Source: a virus
Virus record (IMG/VR): IMGVR_UViG_3300028027_000300
Coordinates: 1 to 20,149 of that record
Length of the DNA stretch: 20,149 nucleotides
Direction: 5' to 3' (one strand)
Made by a program: the position numbers and the translations under genes
In this document: in pieces, positions 7,538-15,206 of the stretch
Position numbering within the stretch: the stretch's first letter is position 1
Layout of the letters: every line of letters begins with the position of its first letter
Notes under the pieces: model-generated
Database searches by the model: none
The model's input: only the letters and a program-made list of their open reading frames with translations
Told to the model about the DNA's origin: nothing

Positions 7538-8184
7538 CCTGTAATGTCCTCTCTAAATACAAATGGTTCGTCCCATTGAACAAATGCGCCATTTGGAGCA
7601 GGGTTAAGTGTATAGGTTGGACACTTTTCTGCCAACATATAAAAAGAGCAACCAGTACCAACACCAGACAATGGGCCAACAGTTGGTGTTCCAATAACAG
7701 GCCGATGCAAATTAACAGTTACTGTTGAACCAGAACCCCTAACAACATCTTGTGTAACCTTGTATGGGTAAATGCCTAACTGTAAAAAATCACCCGCTTT
7801 AAAAATATAAGCAGAAGCAGAAATGCTTGGTAAACCGCCAACGGTGATTGTTTGAGAGTTAGCCACAGGCAAACTTGCCAAAGTTAATGCGGCCTGTTGC
7901 AAAGTTGATAAATCGCCTTGGTATCTAATAAACCAAGAAAGATTATTGCTTGCAAACGAAATGCTTTCAGGCAATTGTCTATCTTTGTTGTCAATGGCTT
8001 GAATTACATTTCGAACTCGCGGATAGTACAAATACGAATGTGGCTCGACAACAAAAACCCAAGGCACAGAAGTTAGGTATTGAGCAACTCGCACCTGTCC
8101 TGAACGGCTATATTGCTGACCAACAGTCCTGCGGTTTTGCACTGTCATTGACTGCTGAATTTCAAATATGGTCTGAAACGACAT
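7534..8184 (-). CDS. Minor tail protein, distal-tail-like
   Basis: 216 aa, the first gene after the tape measure, where distal tail proteins usually lie. The N-terminus (F-x-I-x-QSMTVQNRRTVGQQYSRSG) is followed by a beta-rich body. At residues 129-147 is KAGDFLQLGIYPYKVTQDV, the conserved GD-x-x-Q-x-G strand pair seen in many siphophage distal tail proteins, followed by VNLHRPV. GGGAGAAC precedes the ATG and only two bases separate it from the tape measure stop. Its probable role is to cap the tail tube and hold the tip complex. The name rests on position and this motif, not on a recognised full-length match. Confidence 0.65.
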   Translation of the reverse strand: MSFQTIFEIQQSMTVQNRRTVGQQYSRSGQVRVAQYLTSVPWVFVVEPHSYLYYPRVRNVIQAIDNKDRQLPESISFASNNLSWFIRYQGDLSTLQQAALTLASLPVANSQTITVGGLPSISASAYIFKAGDFLQLGIYPYKVTQDVVRGSGSTVTVNLHRPVIGTPTVGPLSGVGTGCSFYMLAEKCPTYTLNPAPNGAFVQWDEPFVFREDITG

Positions 8185-8186
8185 TC

Positions 8187-10625
8187 TTAGGTTCTCCCGT
8201 AATTTGTGGCTAAGTTCTTCTCGCCATATTTGTTAGCCGCCCAAATAGCTTTTGAACTACTAAGCAATCTATCTTCAAATGATTTAGTATCAATTGCATT
8301 GATGTAATTGTTAGTCACATTAGTAGTGTTGCCCATTTGATTCATTTGGCTATTAGGAACAATTGTTCCTACGCCAGAAGGCATAAACAATTCTGGCCCT
8401 TTTTCACCAACAATAGTTGGACCTGTAATTGTTCCACCATAAGCAGCTTTAGGGGCAAGGTATTGATTAAAACTAGATGGCAATGCGCCACTATCCATTG
8501 ACGGACCCATTGAAGGAGCAAAAAACATTCGCAAGAATGAAAGAGCAGCAGCTTTCATTTGAATAGCAATCAAGTCCTGAATGATGCTACGGGCCAAATC
8601 TTTCATAGACAATTTGCCTGTTCTAACAAAAGTGTCAATAGCAGAAGACATGTTGCTCCAAATCGTATCGTTGATTTGTTGCGTCTTTCTCATGCTATCT
8701 TGCAGAGAAATAAAAGTTTCTTTCAATGCTTCTGTATCGCGTATTTGCTTTTCAAATAATTGTTTATCTGCTTCATCTAAATTAAGTTTTCTCAGATTAG
8801 CTATTTCTCTTTCAGTTTCTAATCGCAATTTAGAAAGTGCTAATTCTTTCTCTGTTGAGAAAACCATTTGCATTTCTAAGTTTGCTAATTTGGTGCTGTA
8901 TTCCAACTCTTCTCTTTTAGAAGTTGTTTCATTAGCCAATCGTTTGCGGATTTCGTAGATTTCATTTTGACGAGCAACTTCACCCGCTGCAAGCTCTTCT
9001 TGCATTTGGGTAAATTGCTCATTTTCTTTAATAGTAGCTTTCAGTTTAATTTCACGAATCTTGTTGACTCTATCTGCTTCAATTTCTGCAAGTTTAGCTG
9101 TAAGCAATTCTGCATTTCTTGTTGCAAATACATAGCGTTCATCTTCATTGCGCTTTGCCATTTCGCGCTTTAATTCAAAAATTTTGTTGTCTGCTTCTAG
9201 ATCAACTTTTTGCATATCGCTGGCTGTTGCCATTGCAACAACCATTTTTACTTTAGCTTGTGCTTTAGCAACCTCATCAGCATATTGACGAGCTTTTGAA
9301 ATTCCACCGGCAGTGGCGTAATCATCAATTTCTTTCTTTGCATCACCTACATCATTTGCAGCTTTAGACCTAGCTTCAAGTCGGGAAGTTTCAAGCAATG
9401 CTTCTCTTTTTTCTTTAAGAGCTTGCAACTCTTTTCGCTGCGTCTTTGCAAAAGGACTGTCGCCACCTTGTAAGTTTGCTTGAACGGCAGCAATTTGTTT
9501 ATCAAGTGCATCAATAACTTGGTTTGTTGATTCTGGTCTTCCAATAGCTTTAAGCAAATCCCAGAACTCACTAACAGCATTCTTAGTAGACTGCCATGCA
9601 CTTTCAAGATACCCAAGCTCGCGCCTTTGTCTTGCTAATTGAGTATTAAGTGCATCAGATGCAATCTTTGCTGCTTCTTGCTGTTTACCAGCTTTATCAA
9701 GGGCTTCAATTTGCTTGTATTGCGCCAGCGTCAAGAAATTCATTTGTTGGTTTAATGATTTGGCGCCAGAAGCACTACCATCTAAACCAGACATTAATTT
9801 ATCAGCAGCAACCTTTGCATCAACACCAGCAATTTGAGCGTATTGCAAAATAGCCTGAGTTACAGAACTAACAGCATTTTCTGCAAACTTGCCAGAACCA
9901 ACAACAGCATTCAAAGCCTCTCTAGCCGCACCAATTGTCATATTGGTAGCTTTGGCTAATTGATTGGACATTTCAATAAACTTATTGGCAGTAATGCCGG
10001 CATAGTTTCCTGTTAATGCCAATGTGTCGTTAAATTTATCAATTTCATCTCGGCCTTGATATACCGCAAGAGCCAAAGTTCCAAAACCGGCAGCAACAGA
10101 ACCAATGCCCAATACCATTGGAGTAAAGAGTGTTCCAATGGCTCTGAACATATTTCCAACGCCACCCATGACATCCTTTAATTGACCACCTTGCTGAATG
10201 ATGGCAATCAATGGATTTTGTCCAGAAGCAATTTGAGTAAATAAGTCAGTTGTCTGATATGTCAGTTGAATCTTTTGCTGTTCATTTAATTTAAATTGAG
10301 AAGCAGTAGCTTTTGCTGTTGAGGCCGCTACAGCGTCATAAGCTTTGGCTTTTTCTAACAATAATTGCTTCATCTCTTTAGTCGCATTCATAAAGCGACC
10401 AGAAGTAGATTCACGCTCAATTATTTGCACTCTAGTAAGAGTTTTGCCGTAATCATCTGTTGCGTGTTTTAAGGCTGTAATTTCAGCAGCCGCTGCATTG
10501 TTATCTCTACGAATAGCATTCTTTAGCTTGGCATTTTCAGAAATAGCCTTGTCAATAGAAGCGGTAAATTCAGCAGTGTCCAATCCAAGGACAACGCCTA
10601 ATCGGGCAATATTTTGTGAAGCCAT
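8187..10625 (-). CDS. Tail tape measure protein, lambda gpH-type
   Basis: 812 aa. Residues about 121-165 (LTYQTTDLFTQIASGQNP, IIQQGGQLKDVMGGVG) are the hallmark of the prophage tail length tape measure family (TMP_2). A hydrophobic segment at about 160-190 is the likely membrane-active part. Residues about 390-650 are charged coiled coil (LEADNKIFELKREMAKRN, LETEREIANLRKLNLDEADK). The C-terminus has TGKLSMKDLARSIIQDL (near 669-685) and GGTITGPTIVGEKGPELFMP (near 730-749), typical of lambda-family tape measures. The protein sets tail length and is ejected with DNA. At the commonly cited 0.15 nm per residue the tail would be roughly 120 nm, an inference. GAGGAAA precedes the start, which overlaps the upstream stop (TAATG). 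Confidence 0.93.
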   Translation of the reverse strand: MASQNIARLGVVLGLDTAEFTASIDKAISENAKLKNAIRRDNNAAAAEITALKHATDDYGKTLTRVQIIERESTSGRFMNATKEMKQLLLEKAKAYDAVAASTAKATASQFKLNEQQKIQLTYQTTDLFTQIASGQNPLIAIIQQGGQLKDVMGGVGNMFRAIGTLFTPMVLGIGSVAAGFGTLALAVYQGRDEIDKFNDTLALTGNYAGITANKFIEMSNQLAKATNMTIGAAREALNAVVGSGKFAENAVSSVTQAILQYAQIAGVDAKVAADKLMSGLDGSASGAKSLNQQMNFLTLAQYKQIEALDKAGKQQEAAKIASDALNTQLARQRRELGYLESAWQSTKNAVSEFWDLLKAIGRPESTNQVIDALDKQIAAVQANLQGGDSPFAKTQRKELQALKEKREALLETSRLEARSKAANDVGDAKKEIDDYATAGGISKARQYADEVAKAQAKVKMVVAMATASDMQKVDLEADNKIFELKREMAKRNEDERYVFATRNAELLTAKLAEIEADRVNKIREIKLKATIKENEQFTQMQEELAAGEVARQNEIYEIRKRLANETTSKREELEYSTKLANLEMQMVFSTEKELALSKLRLETEREIANLRKLNLDEADKQLFEKQIRDTEALKETFISLQDSMRKTQQINDTIWSNMSSAIDTFVRTGKLSMKDLARSIIQDLIAIQMKAAALSFLRMFFAPSMGPSMDSGALPSSFNQYLAPKAAYGGTITGPTIVGEKGPELFMPSGVGTIVPNSQMNQMGNTTNVTNNYINAIDTKSFEDRLLSSSKAIWAANKYGEKNLATNYGRT

Positions 10626-11116
10626 TATTTCCTCTTTCTAGCCAGCTTGGCAGCGTAATCTGGAATGCGCGAAGCCAGTTGAGATTTTAGAACGGTTAAG
10701 ACCGTTCCAGCATTTTGTTGCAATGCTATACGCATAAAAGGGTTCCCTGCTATTTTGGAAGTGCCAAATTCTTGAGCAAGAGAAACCGCACTTTTCTTGA
10801 CAGAAACCACAGCAATGGCTGCATCAGTTTCATTAACATATTCGCTTTTTTTATCCCTTTCGTTAGGGATACGGGCATCCAAACGAATGGTGTCTCGCAT
10901 ATGAAAAGGATTTTTGGCATCCCTAGGCTTATCACCTACGGGCGCTCTGCTTTGTGCGGAATTTAAAACAGATTCCATAGCGATTTTGGCTGATGGAACT
11001 AGCGTGTTACGGGCCACTAAATCGCCCCGAAAGCCTTCAGCTATTTGTTTTAGCTGCTGCTCAAACTCTTCAAACCCTTCTAGGTCAAAGGTAAGCTTTT
11101 CAGGGACATAGGCCAT
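10625..11116 (-). CDS. HK97-gp10-like head-tail / tail completion protein
   Basis: 163 aa. Features of the HK97 gp10 family (PF04883) are visible. It opens with LEGFEEFEQQLKQIAEGF. APVGDKPRDAKNPFHMRDTI at about residues 58-77 corresponds to the aPv...G.Lr.si motif. AQEFGTSKIAGNPFMRIAL at about 114-132 corresponds to EfGTs...a.PFlrpAl. The C-terminus is very basic (AAKLARKRK). In most relatives this gene lies between head closure and tail terminator genes; here it lies between the tail chaperone and the tape measure. The ATG starts one base after the G-T stop. Function: completion or stabilisation of the head-tail connection or the tail end, known for the family only in outline. Confidence 0.8.
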   Translation of the reverse strand: MAYVPEKLTFDLEGFEEFEQQLKQIAEGFRGDLVARNTLVPSAKIAMESVLNSAQSRAPVGDKPRDAKNPFHMRDTIRLDARIPNERDKKSEYVNETDAAIAVVSVKKSAVSLAQEFGTSKIAGNPFMRIALQQNAGTVLTVLKSQLASRIPDYAAKLARKRK

Positions 11117-11117
11117 T

Positions 11118-11923
11118 TCACACTTTCAAGAACGCCTCCGAACCCGGCATCATACTAATGAAGGCTGACAGCTTGTTATTCACTTCTGCTTTCATCTCTT
11201 CCTCAGTAGGAGGCGGGACAATATATTCATGCGTTGATGGCAACACATCTTTCATTTGAAATGGTGTTGCCGTCTTGGCTATTTTCGAGTTTAAATTGCC
11301 TGTGGTCAAGGAGCTTAAAGCTACCAGAATAGCTTTATTTCCTATCATGCCATCAGACAACATAATCTCTATGTTGACCATATCGTCCACAGGAACATCA
11401 TCAGGACACCCTCCGTGAGCATAAATATACGCCCTAGCCTGCCGGTGGATGTCCTGTATTAGTTTCCCCGTGAAACCTTGTATCCGGGCTGAATGGCTTC
11501 AGTAATCTTGGCTAAAAGCTCAAGCTGCACCTGAATAGGCCATTCAGAATCTACATCTGCATAAGTCAATTCATCAAGCGTACCTTCTTCAGGCACAAGC
11601 AACTTGATAAATGCAACAATTTGGTTTTCTGTGATGAGCGTAGTTTTGACAAGCTCTTTGGTCGGACGACCATCAACTATGACATCATCTTCAGTAATGA
11701 CAATGCCTTCAACAGGCTCACCAGTTCTAAAGCTTGCAGTCATTTTTTCAAATCGACTTTGCAATTCTGCTTCGTCAAATTTGGTGACTCGCTCTTGAAT
11801 CTCATCCATCTCTTTTGTCAGAGGGATGCGAACTTTAAATATGTGACCAGCAAGCTCAAATGTTTTTGTTCTTAGAGCTTCTGTGTTGTATTTACTGCCA
11901 AAGGCAGAACCTAGTCTTGTCAT
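11118..11923 (-). CDS. Tail assembly chaperone G-T fusion (programmed -1 frameshift product)
   Basis: A 268-residue product is predicted: all 154 residues of the G-like protein, then a slip of -1 at GGGAAAC (11462-11468) and 114 residues in the -1 frame. The shifted frame is open right from the slip site (LIQDIHRQARAYIYAHGG) to the stop at 11118. A free-standing start for this second part would have to be a GTG at 11390 with poor spacing, and would lose the RARAYIY segment. By analogy with lambda gpG/gpGT, the T part recruits tail tube subunits to the tape measure coated with G. The ratio of G to G-T is set by shift efficiency. Its place just upstream of gp10-like and tape measure genes fits. 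Confidence 0.85.
11402..11456 (-). promoter_or_regulatory. Frameshift-stimulating stem-loop
   Basis: On the minus strand CAGGACATCC (11447-11456) can pair with GGGTGTCCTG (11402-11411): 10 bp with one U-G pair. After an A-A mismatch CCG/CGG adds 3 bp. An inner GGCGUA/UAUGCU hairpin may sit in the loop. The stem starts 5 nt after the slippery heptamer, the spacing usually needed to stimulate -1 frameshifting. A pseudoknot was not evaluated. Confidence 0.75.
11459..11923 (-). CDS. Tail assembly chaperone, lambda gpG-like
   Basis: 154 aa. The N-terminal part (KYNTEALRTKTFELAGHIFKVRIPLTKEMDEI split over about residues 12-42) has the beta-strand F-x-L-x-G-x-x-F-x-V-x-x-P pattern of tail chaperones, followed by an acidic helical region and a C-terminal QVQLELLAKITEAIQPGY. 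It contains the frameshift site in its last three codons (R-G-N-stop). It lies between tail tube and tape measure, the standard position. The short form is expected to be the abundant product that coats the tape measure during tail assembly and is absent from the mature virion. AAGG precedes the ATG by about 8 nt. Confidence 0.8.
   Translation of the reverse strand: MTRLGSAFGSKYNTEALRTKTFELAGHIFKVRIPLTKEMDEIQERVTKFDEAELQSRFEKMTASFRTGEPVEGIVITEDDVIVDGRPTKELVKTTLITENQIVAFIKLLVPEEGTLDELTYADVDSEWPIQVQLELLAKITEAIQPGYKVSRGN
11462..11468 (-). promoter_or_regulatory. Slippery heptamer GGGAAAC for -1 frameshift
   Basis: In the zero frame the site reads G GGA AAC followed directly by TAA, the exact X-XXY-YYZ form. 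After a one-base backward slip the two tRNAs pair with GGG and AAA and the next codon is CTA in the long open -1 frame. Lambda uses GGGAAAG at the same position in G/GT. Confidence 0.88.
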
Positions 11924-11932
11924 GTTTTTACC

Positions 11933-12160
11933 TTATTTTGCTGTCTTGATAATCTTGTGATAAATAGCCTCATTCAGTTCAATGGCGTATTGCACCGCTT
12001 GATCTGGAGTGAGTTTGTCAGCATGATGCCGAGCAATGTCATGCGCTAACGCAATAGCAGTGATTCGTTGTTGAGTGAACCCAAACCAATTCTTAGAAGA
12101 ATCGGATTGGGCTACTAGGAAACTCAACAGGTCTGTGTTGTCTTTTACTGTCGTAGTCAT
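11933..12160 (-). CDS. Small tail-module protein, function unknown
   Basis: 75 aa between the tail tube and the chaperone genes. The sequence is mostly helical and soluble: FLVAQSDSSKNWFGFTQQRI, then ALAHDIARHHADKLTPDQAV and a basic end. No signal peptide or membrane segment is seen. The Shine-Dalgarno is weak and the ATG lies 3 bases after the tail tube stop, which suggests coupling. It could be a further small chaperone or tube-associated protein, from position alone. I recognise no family. Confidence 0.6.
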   Translation of the reverse strand: MTTTVKDNTDLLSFLVAQSDSSKNWFGFTQQRITAIALAHDIARHHADKLTPDQAVQYAIELNEAIYHKIIKTAK

Positions 12161-12163
12161 ATC

Positions 12164-12688
12164 TTAGGTGTTGTTAGACCAGCCGTAGCTATTTCCACCT
12201 ACTGGGTGAATAGTAAAGATGAATTTGCCTTCTGCAGAAGGAGACATGTCCCACTGCAATCCACCAACGCGACCGTTGAAGGCGTAAGCAACAGTGTCTT
12301 CACCGTCATAAACAGCAATAACATAGGTGCGAATAATTGTGCCGTTATAGCCGTCATCACGGATCAACAACTGAGCAGTGTCAGCAGGATTCCATGCAGC
12401 GGTAATAGTCAGCGAAGTCACTTGGTTTTGTGTAGTGATTTTCGCGCCTGTACGAGCGCCAGCTACTGAGTAAGCAGCAAAAGCGTCATCAGCACCGAAA
12501 GCTGGAACAGCTTCCACAGGGACCAAGATACCAGCAGTGCCAGTGCCGCCAGCAGCAGTACCAACAATGGTTGCAACTTGAGCAGTCCAAGTAGAAAGTT
12601 GAGTATCAGTCAAAGCTACTGGATTAGCGTCATCTTGACACCAGAGAGTCGCGGTATAACCGGGAAGAATTTTGTTAATTAAAGCCAT
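12164..12688 (-). CDS. Major tail tube protein
   Basis: 174 aa. The protein begins MALINKILPGYTATLWCQDD and has alternating beta-strands throughout, Ala/Gly/Thr-rich as usual for tube subunits. The late segment VYDGEDTVAYAFNGRVGGLQWDMSPSAEGKFIFTI (read in parts: TVAYAFNGRVGGLQW, EGKFIFTI) fits the end of a tail tube fold, where a G-x-V strand is followed by a hairpin. It has a strong AAGGAAA ribosome site, matching a highly made protein. Position between the tail terminator and the chaperone pair is the usual one. Hexamers of this protein stack to form the tail tube. Confidence 0.78.
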   Translation of the reverse strand: MALINKILPGYTATLWCQDDANPVALTDTQLSTWTAQVATIVGTAAGGTGTAGILVPVEAVPAFGADDAFAAYSVAGARTGAKITTQNQVTSLTITAAWNPADTAQLLIRDDGYNGTIIRTYVIAVYDGEDTVAYAFNGRVGGLQWDMSPSAEGKFIFTIHPVGGNSYGWSNNT

Positions 12689-12721
12689 TTTGAGTTTCCT
12701 TCAAAGAGTTAAGAAATTGTC

Positions 12722-13144
12722 TTATGCTGGAATATCAATAGTGCAATCTAAAAAGATTTGCGCCATATTTTCTTCGTTGTTATAGCTGTTGTAAAGCCAA
12801 TACACATCAGCTTTGGCAATAAAGAAACCGCCATCCAATGGATTACCAAACATACCGCTATAACCGTGTAACGATTCTAATACCTGTTGGGATATTGTGA
12901 AACCGTCTTCAATCTTCTGAGAGAAGATAGAAATCTGAAAAACAGGGCGATCAATGCCCTTATTAGACTGCTGTTGACCCGTGTACACCGGTTGGTGGAC
13001 ATTTCTGAGCATCCAAGTAATAAACTTTGGCTCATTGGCAAAATTGCGGTCAAACGCAGCATACACAGGGATAGGCGACACAATTCCAGCCAACTGGTAT
13101 TGGATCGCTTTTCCATATTGAACGACATTGTTTTGTGTTGCCAT
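12722..13144 (-). CDS. Tail terminator (DUF3168/gp17-like)
   Basis: 140 aa. The pattern is that of tail terminator proteins: an N-terminal helix with AIQYQLAG-IVSPIPVYAAFD, a central beta region RPVFQISIFSQKIEDGFTIS, then a helix with VLESLHGYSG and a C-terminal strand IFLDCTIDIP. These proteins cap the tube at the head-proximal end and meet the head closure ring. It follows the head closure gene with 2 bases between, as expected for this role. Confidence 0.7.
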   Translation of the reverse strand: MATQNNVVQYGKAIQYQLAGIVSPIPVYAAFDRNFANEPKFITWMLRNVHQPVYTGQQQSNKGIDRPVFQISIFSQKIEDGFTISQQVLESLHGYSGMFGNPLDGGFFIAKADVYWLYNSYNNEENMAQIFLDCTIDIPA

Positions 13145-13146
13145 TT

Positions 13147-13491
13147 TTAAACCGCAGTAACAGGGTCAGAACGGTAGCACATAAATGTCACGCGCATTCT
13201 GTCATTAGATTCGCGCGCGTCAGTAATACGCCAACTATGGTTACGCCATTTAATTGAATAGGATTGCTGATTATCAACAATCGCTTTCATGTTTGGCGTG
13301 TAGTTCAAAGTTAAATTAACCAAGTCTTGATACAAACGATATTTGTCAGCAATCTTTACGCTGTTGGAAACATCTCCAACAAGAGCGCGAGTTGCAAACC
13401 ATTTTGTTTCAGTTGTGCTTTGCTCACCAAAGCTTGACTGCCCAAAAGTCAGGTTATTAACTTCAATGGTTTCATATCTTGTGATTGCCAT
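13147..13491 (-). CDS. Head closure / head-tail joining protein (gp16-like)
   Basis: 114 aa. Short, beta-barrel-like sequence: TKWFATRALVGDVSNSVKIADKYRLYQDL in the first half and SYSIKWRNHSWRITDARESN near residues 77-96, the W-R/I-x-D strand pattern of SPP1 gp16 / phage head-tail joining (PF05521) proteins. The start overlaps the connector stop by one base (TAATG). The protein would close the connector ring below the portal and offer the surface for tail docking. Confidence 0.68.
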   Translation of the reverse strand: MAITRYETIEVNNLTFGQSSFGEQSTTETKWFATRALVGDVSNSVKIADKYRLYQDLVNLTLNYTPNMKAIVDNQQSYSIKWRNHSWRITDARESNDRMRVTFMCYRSDPVTAV

Positions 13492-14162
13492 TACATCACC
13501 AGAGGTTTGTAATTACGAAGCAATGTGGTAACGCCAAATGGGATGTCTTTCAACTTTACTTCAGTGGCGTTAGCACGATTGTTATACAAGTGAGTCAGCA
13601 GCAACAAGCCAGCTTGCTTAATTACAGGATAAGCAGAGATTGGATTAGAAACAGTACTGTATTGAATCACAATTGGCGCAGTCATCACAGTATTAATTGA
13701 TGTTGGCAATGAAGACACAATGATCTTGTTGCCAGAAGCATCATAATAATACTGAGATGGATCAACTACCTCAAAAACAGGAGGGAACGCATCTGTCCAA
13801 TAACCAACTGAACCAATAGTGATTTCAGGCTGTCCTTGATTAATGTTTTGGCTTACTTCAGGCAAGTCAAAGCAAACAGGTGAGGCAGCAAGGCTTGATG
13901 TGCCGTACCAGACGCGATAAGTTACTGGGAAGATACTCAGCCCTAGGTAGTCTTCAATTGCTTGCCTTGTAGCCAATGATAGGCTGGTTATGTAGGAGTC
14001 TTGACTCTCATCATCGTACAAATTCAAATGCTGGGTAACTTCTTCAAGAGTTAACCAAGTTGTTGTATTGTCACGGTTAATCTGCTCAAACTTTTCATAG
14101 TTGAACGGATTGCGCGTTTGCGCCCCGAAGGGCGAACCGTACTGATAATTGTCAACTGCCAT
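13491..14162 (-). CDS. Head-tail connector (gp6/gp15-like)
   Basis: 223 aa. Residues about 35-75 carry WLTLEEVTQHLNLYDDESQD, YITSLSLATRQAIEDYLGLS, the diagnostic start of gp6-like connectors (PF05135: L-x-x-x-K/T-x-HL-x-x-D-x-x-x-D-x-x-I ... A-x-x-x-IE-x-x-x-G). A beta-rich middle (about 80-170) precedes a C-terminal helix with IKQAGLLLLTHLYNNRANAT and the typical GVTTLLRNYKPLVM ending, close to the family's P-x-G-V-x-x-LL-x-x-YR. AAGGG precedes the ATG. Twelve copies would form the ring under the portal. Confidence 0.85.
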   Translation of the reverse strand: MAVDNYQYGSPFGAQTRNPFNYEKFEQINRDNTTTWLTLEEVTQHLNLYDDESQDSYITSLSLATRQAIEDYLGLSIFPVTYRVWYGTSSLAASPVCFDLPEVSQNINQGQPEITIGSVGYWTDAFPPVFEVVDPSQYYYDASGNKIIVSSLPTSINTVMTAPIVIQYSTVSNPISAYPVIKQAGLLLLTHLYNNRANATEVKLKDIPFGVTTLLRNYKPLVM

Positions 14163-14173
14163 TTTTAACCCTT

Positions 14174-15187
14174 TCAGGCGCTCATTCGCACACCAGCGAA
14201 TGGGTCACGAACTGAGCTTACCACACGCTTTTCAGCATAGATGGTAACAAAGCCGGGGCTAGTTTGTTCAAACATCTGAATGGACATTTCTTCATTGTCG
14301 CCAATGGTCAAGAAACGGGGCCAGTTAGCCAAATAGATTGGGAATGAAGTAGACAGGTATGGGTTAGGAATCACAGGGAAACCAAACATACGGCCTACAG
14401 CAGCACCATCTTCATCGCCAATTTCCAAGAACAATGGAAGACCTTGCGTGTCTTTCAAACTACGCAGTGAATCAATCATTGATGGACGGATGTACCAAGC
14501 ATTGCCGGGCAAAGACCAGTACTGGCTTGGGAACGCATTAACAACATCAACAATATCGTTATACACAACACCACCGCTTGTTTGTGCAACAGTAGCAATA
14601 GAGTGAATGCCGTTTGTAATTGCAGTGCCACTTGTGCCATAAGCAGAAGCAGAAGCAGAGACATACATGTCCAAACCACGCAAACCTGATGTAGCACCGG
14701 TTGATGTGGTTGTTGAACCAGCTTGATCGCTGTTGATTGCCATCGATGCGCCTTCAACTTGAGCAAACTCAAGCATCAAGTCGTTAACAATGGAGGCTTC
14801 CAAACCATTCACATCTGACATAACAGCAGAACGGATTGGCAATTGAGCAGTAACAACACGAACAGGCAGTTGCCAGATTGATGTGTTGATATTTGGGCTA
14901 CCTGTGTTGTTTTGAACAGGATAACCCCAAGGGTTTGTTTGATATGTCGCGTTACCAGTTTTAGCAACGAACTGCATATCAGAACCAGACGCTGGAACAA
15001 TACGAGCGCCCAATCGGAATGGGTTAGCGTAACGCAGTGCTGCGAAAGCTTCATCAAAAATCACGCGACCACCAACACCAGAACCAGAGCCAGTGATTGC
15101 AGAGGCTTCTTTCAGGTCGATGTTGACTTTGCCGCCCTCAGTAATGGCCTGTTTGATTCCAGAGAGAATTTTTTCGGTGATGGTCAT
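14174..15187 (-). CDS. Second HK97-fold major capsid-type protein (no delta domain)
   Basis: 337 aa. Clearly paralogous to the upstream capsid protein: from residue 27 (EASAITGSG) on, the two align nearly end to end, with about half the positions identical over the first 125 by hand. Shared blocks include FAALR-ANP, KTGNA, TSIWQL, DGLEA/NGLEA, EFAQ-E and the C-terminal EKR...SVRDP-AGVR. The 100-residue N-terminal scaffolding part of the first protein is replaced by only about 26 residues (MTITEKILSGIKQAITEGGK). It could be a vertex (penton) or minor capsid subunit, as T4 gp24 is to gp23, or a mixed shell component. An AGGAAA site precedes it, and an intrinsic terminator stands between the two genes. 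Confidence 0.85.
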   Translation of the reverse strand: MTITEKILSGIKQAITEGGKVNIDLKEASAITGSGSGVGGRVIFDEAFAALRYANPFRLGARIVPASGSDMQFVAKTGNATYQTNPWGYPVQNNTGSPNINTSIWQLPVRVVTAQLPIRSAVMSDVNGLEASIVNDLMLEFAQVEGASMAINSDQAGSTTTSTGATSGLRGLDMYVSASASAYGTSGTAITNGIHSIATVAQTSGGVVYNDIVDVVNAFPSQYWSLPGNAWYIRPSMIDSLRSLKDTQGLPLFLEIGDEDGAAVGRMFGFPVIPNPYLSTSFPIYLANWPRFLTIGDNEEMSIQMFEQTSPGFVTIYAEKRVVSSVRDPFAGVRMSA

Positions 15188-15206
15188 GGCTATTTCCTAA
15201 ATTATT

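Noticed and set aside
8581-8958. 125-aa plus-strand frame inside the tape measure gene
   Set aside because: It is antisense to the well-supported coiled-coil part of the tape measure. Its Ser/Leu/Phe-rich composition is that of a shadow, and the plus strand has no other genes nearby.
11118-11390. Independent 90-aa gene starting with GTG at 11390
   Set aside because: The frame continues upstream without a stop to the slippery GGGAAAC, and the start has poor ribosome-site spacing. It is better read as the T part of a G-T frameshift protein.
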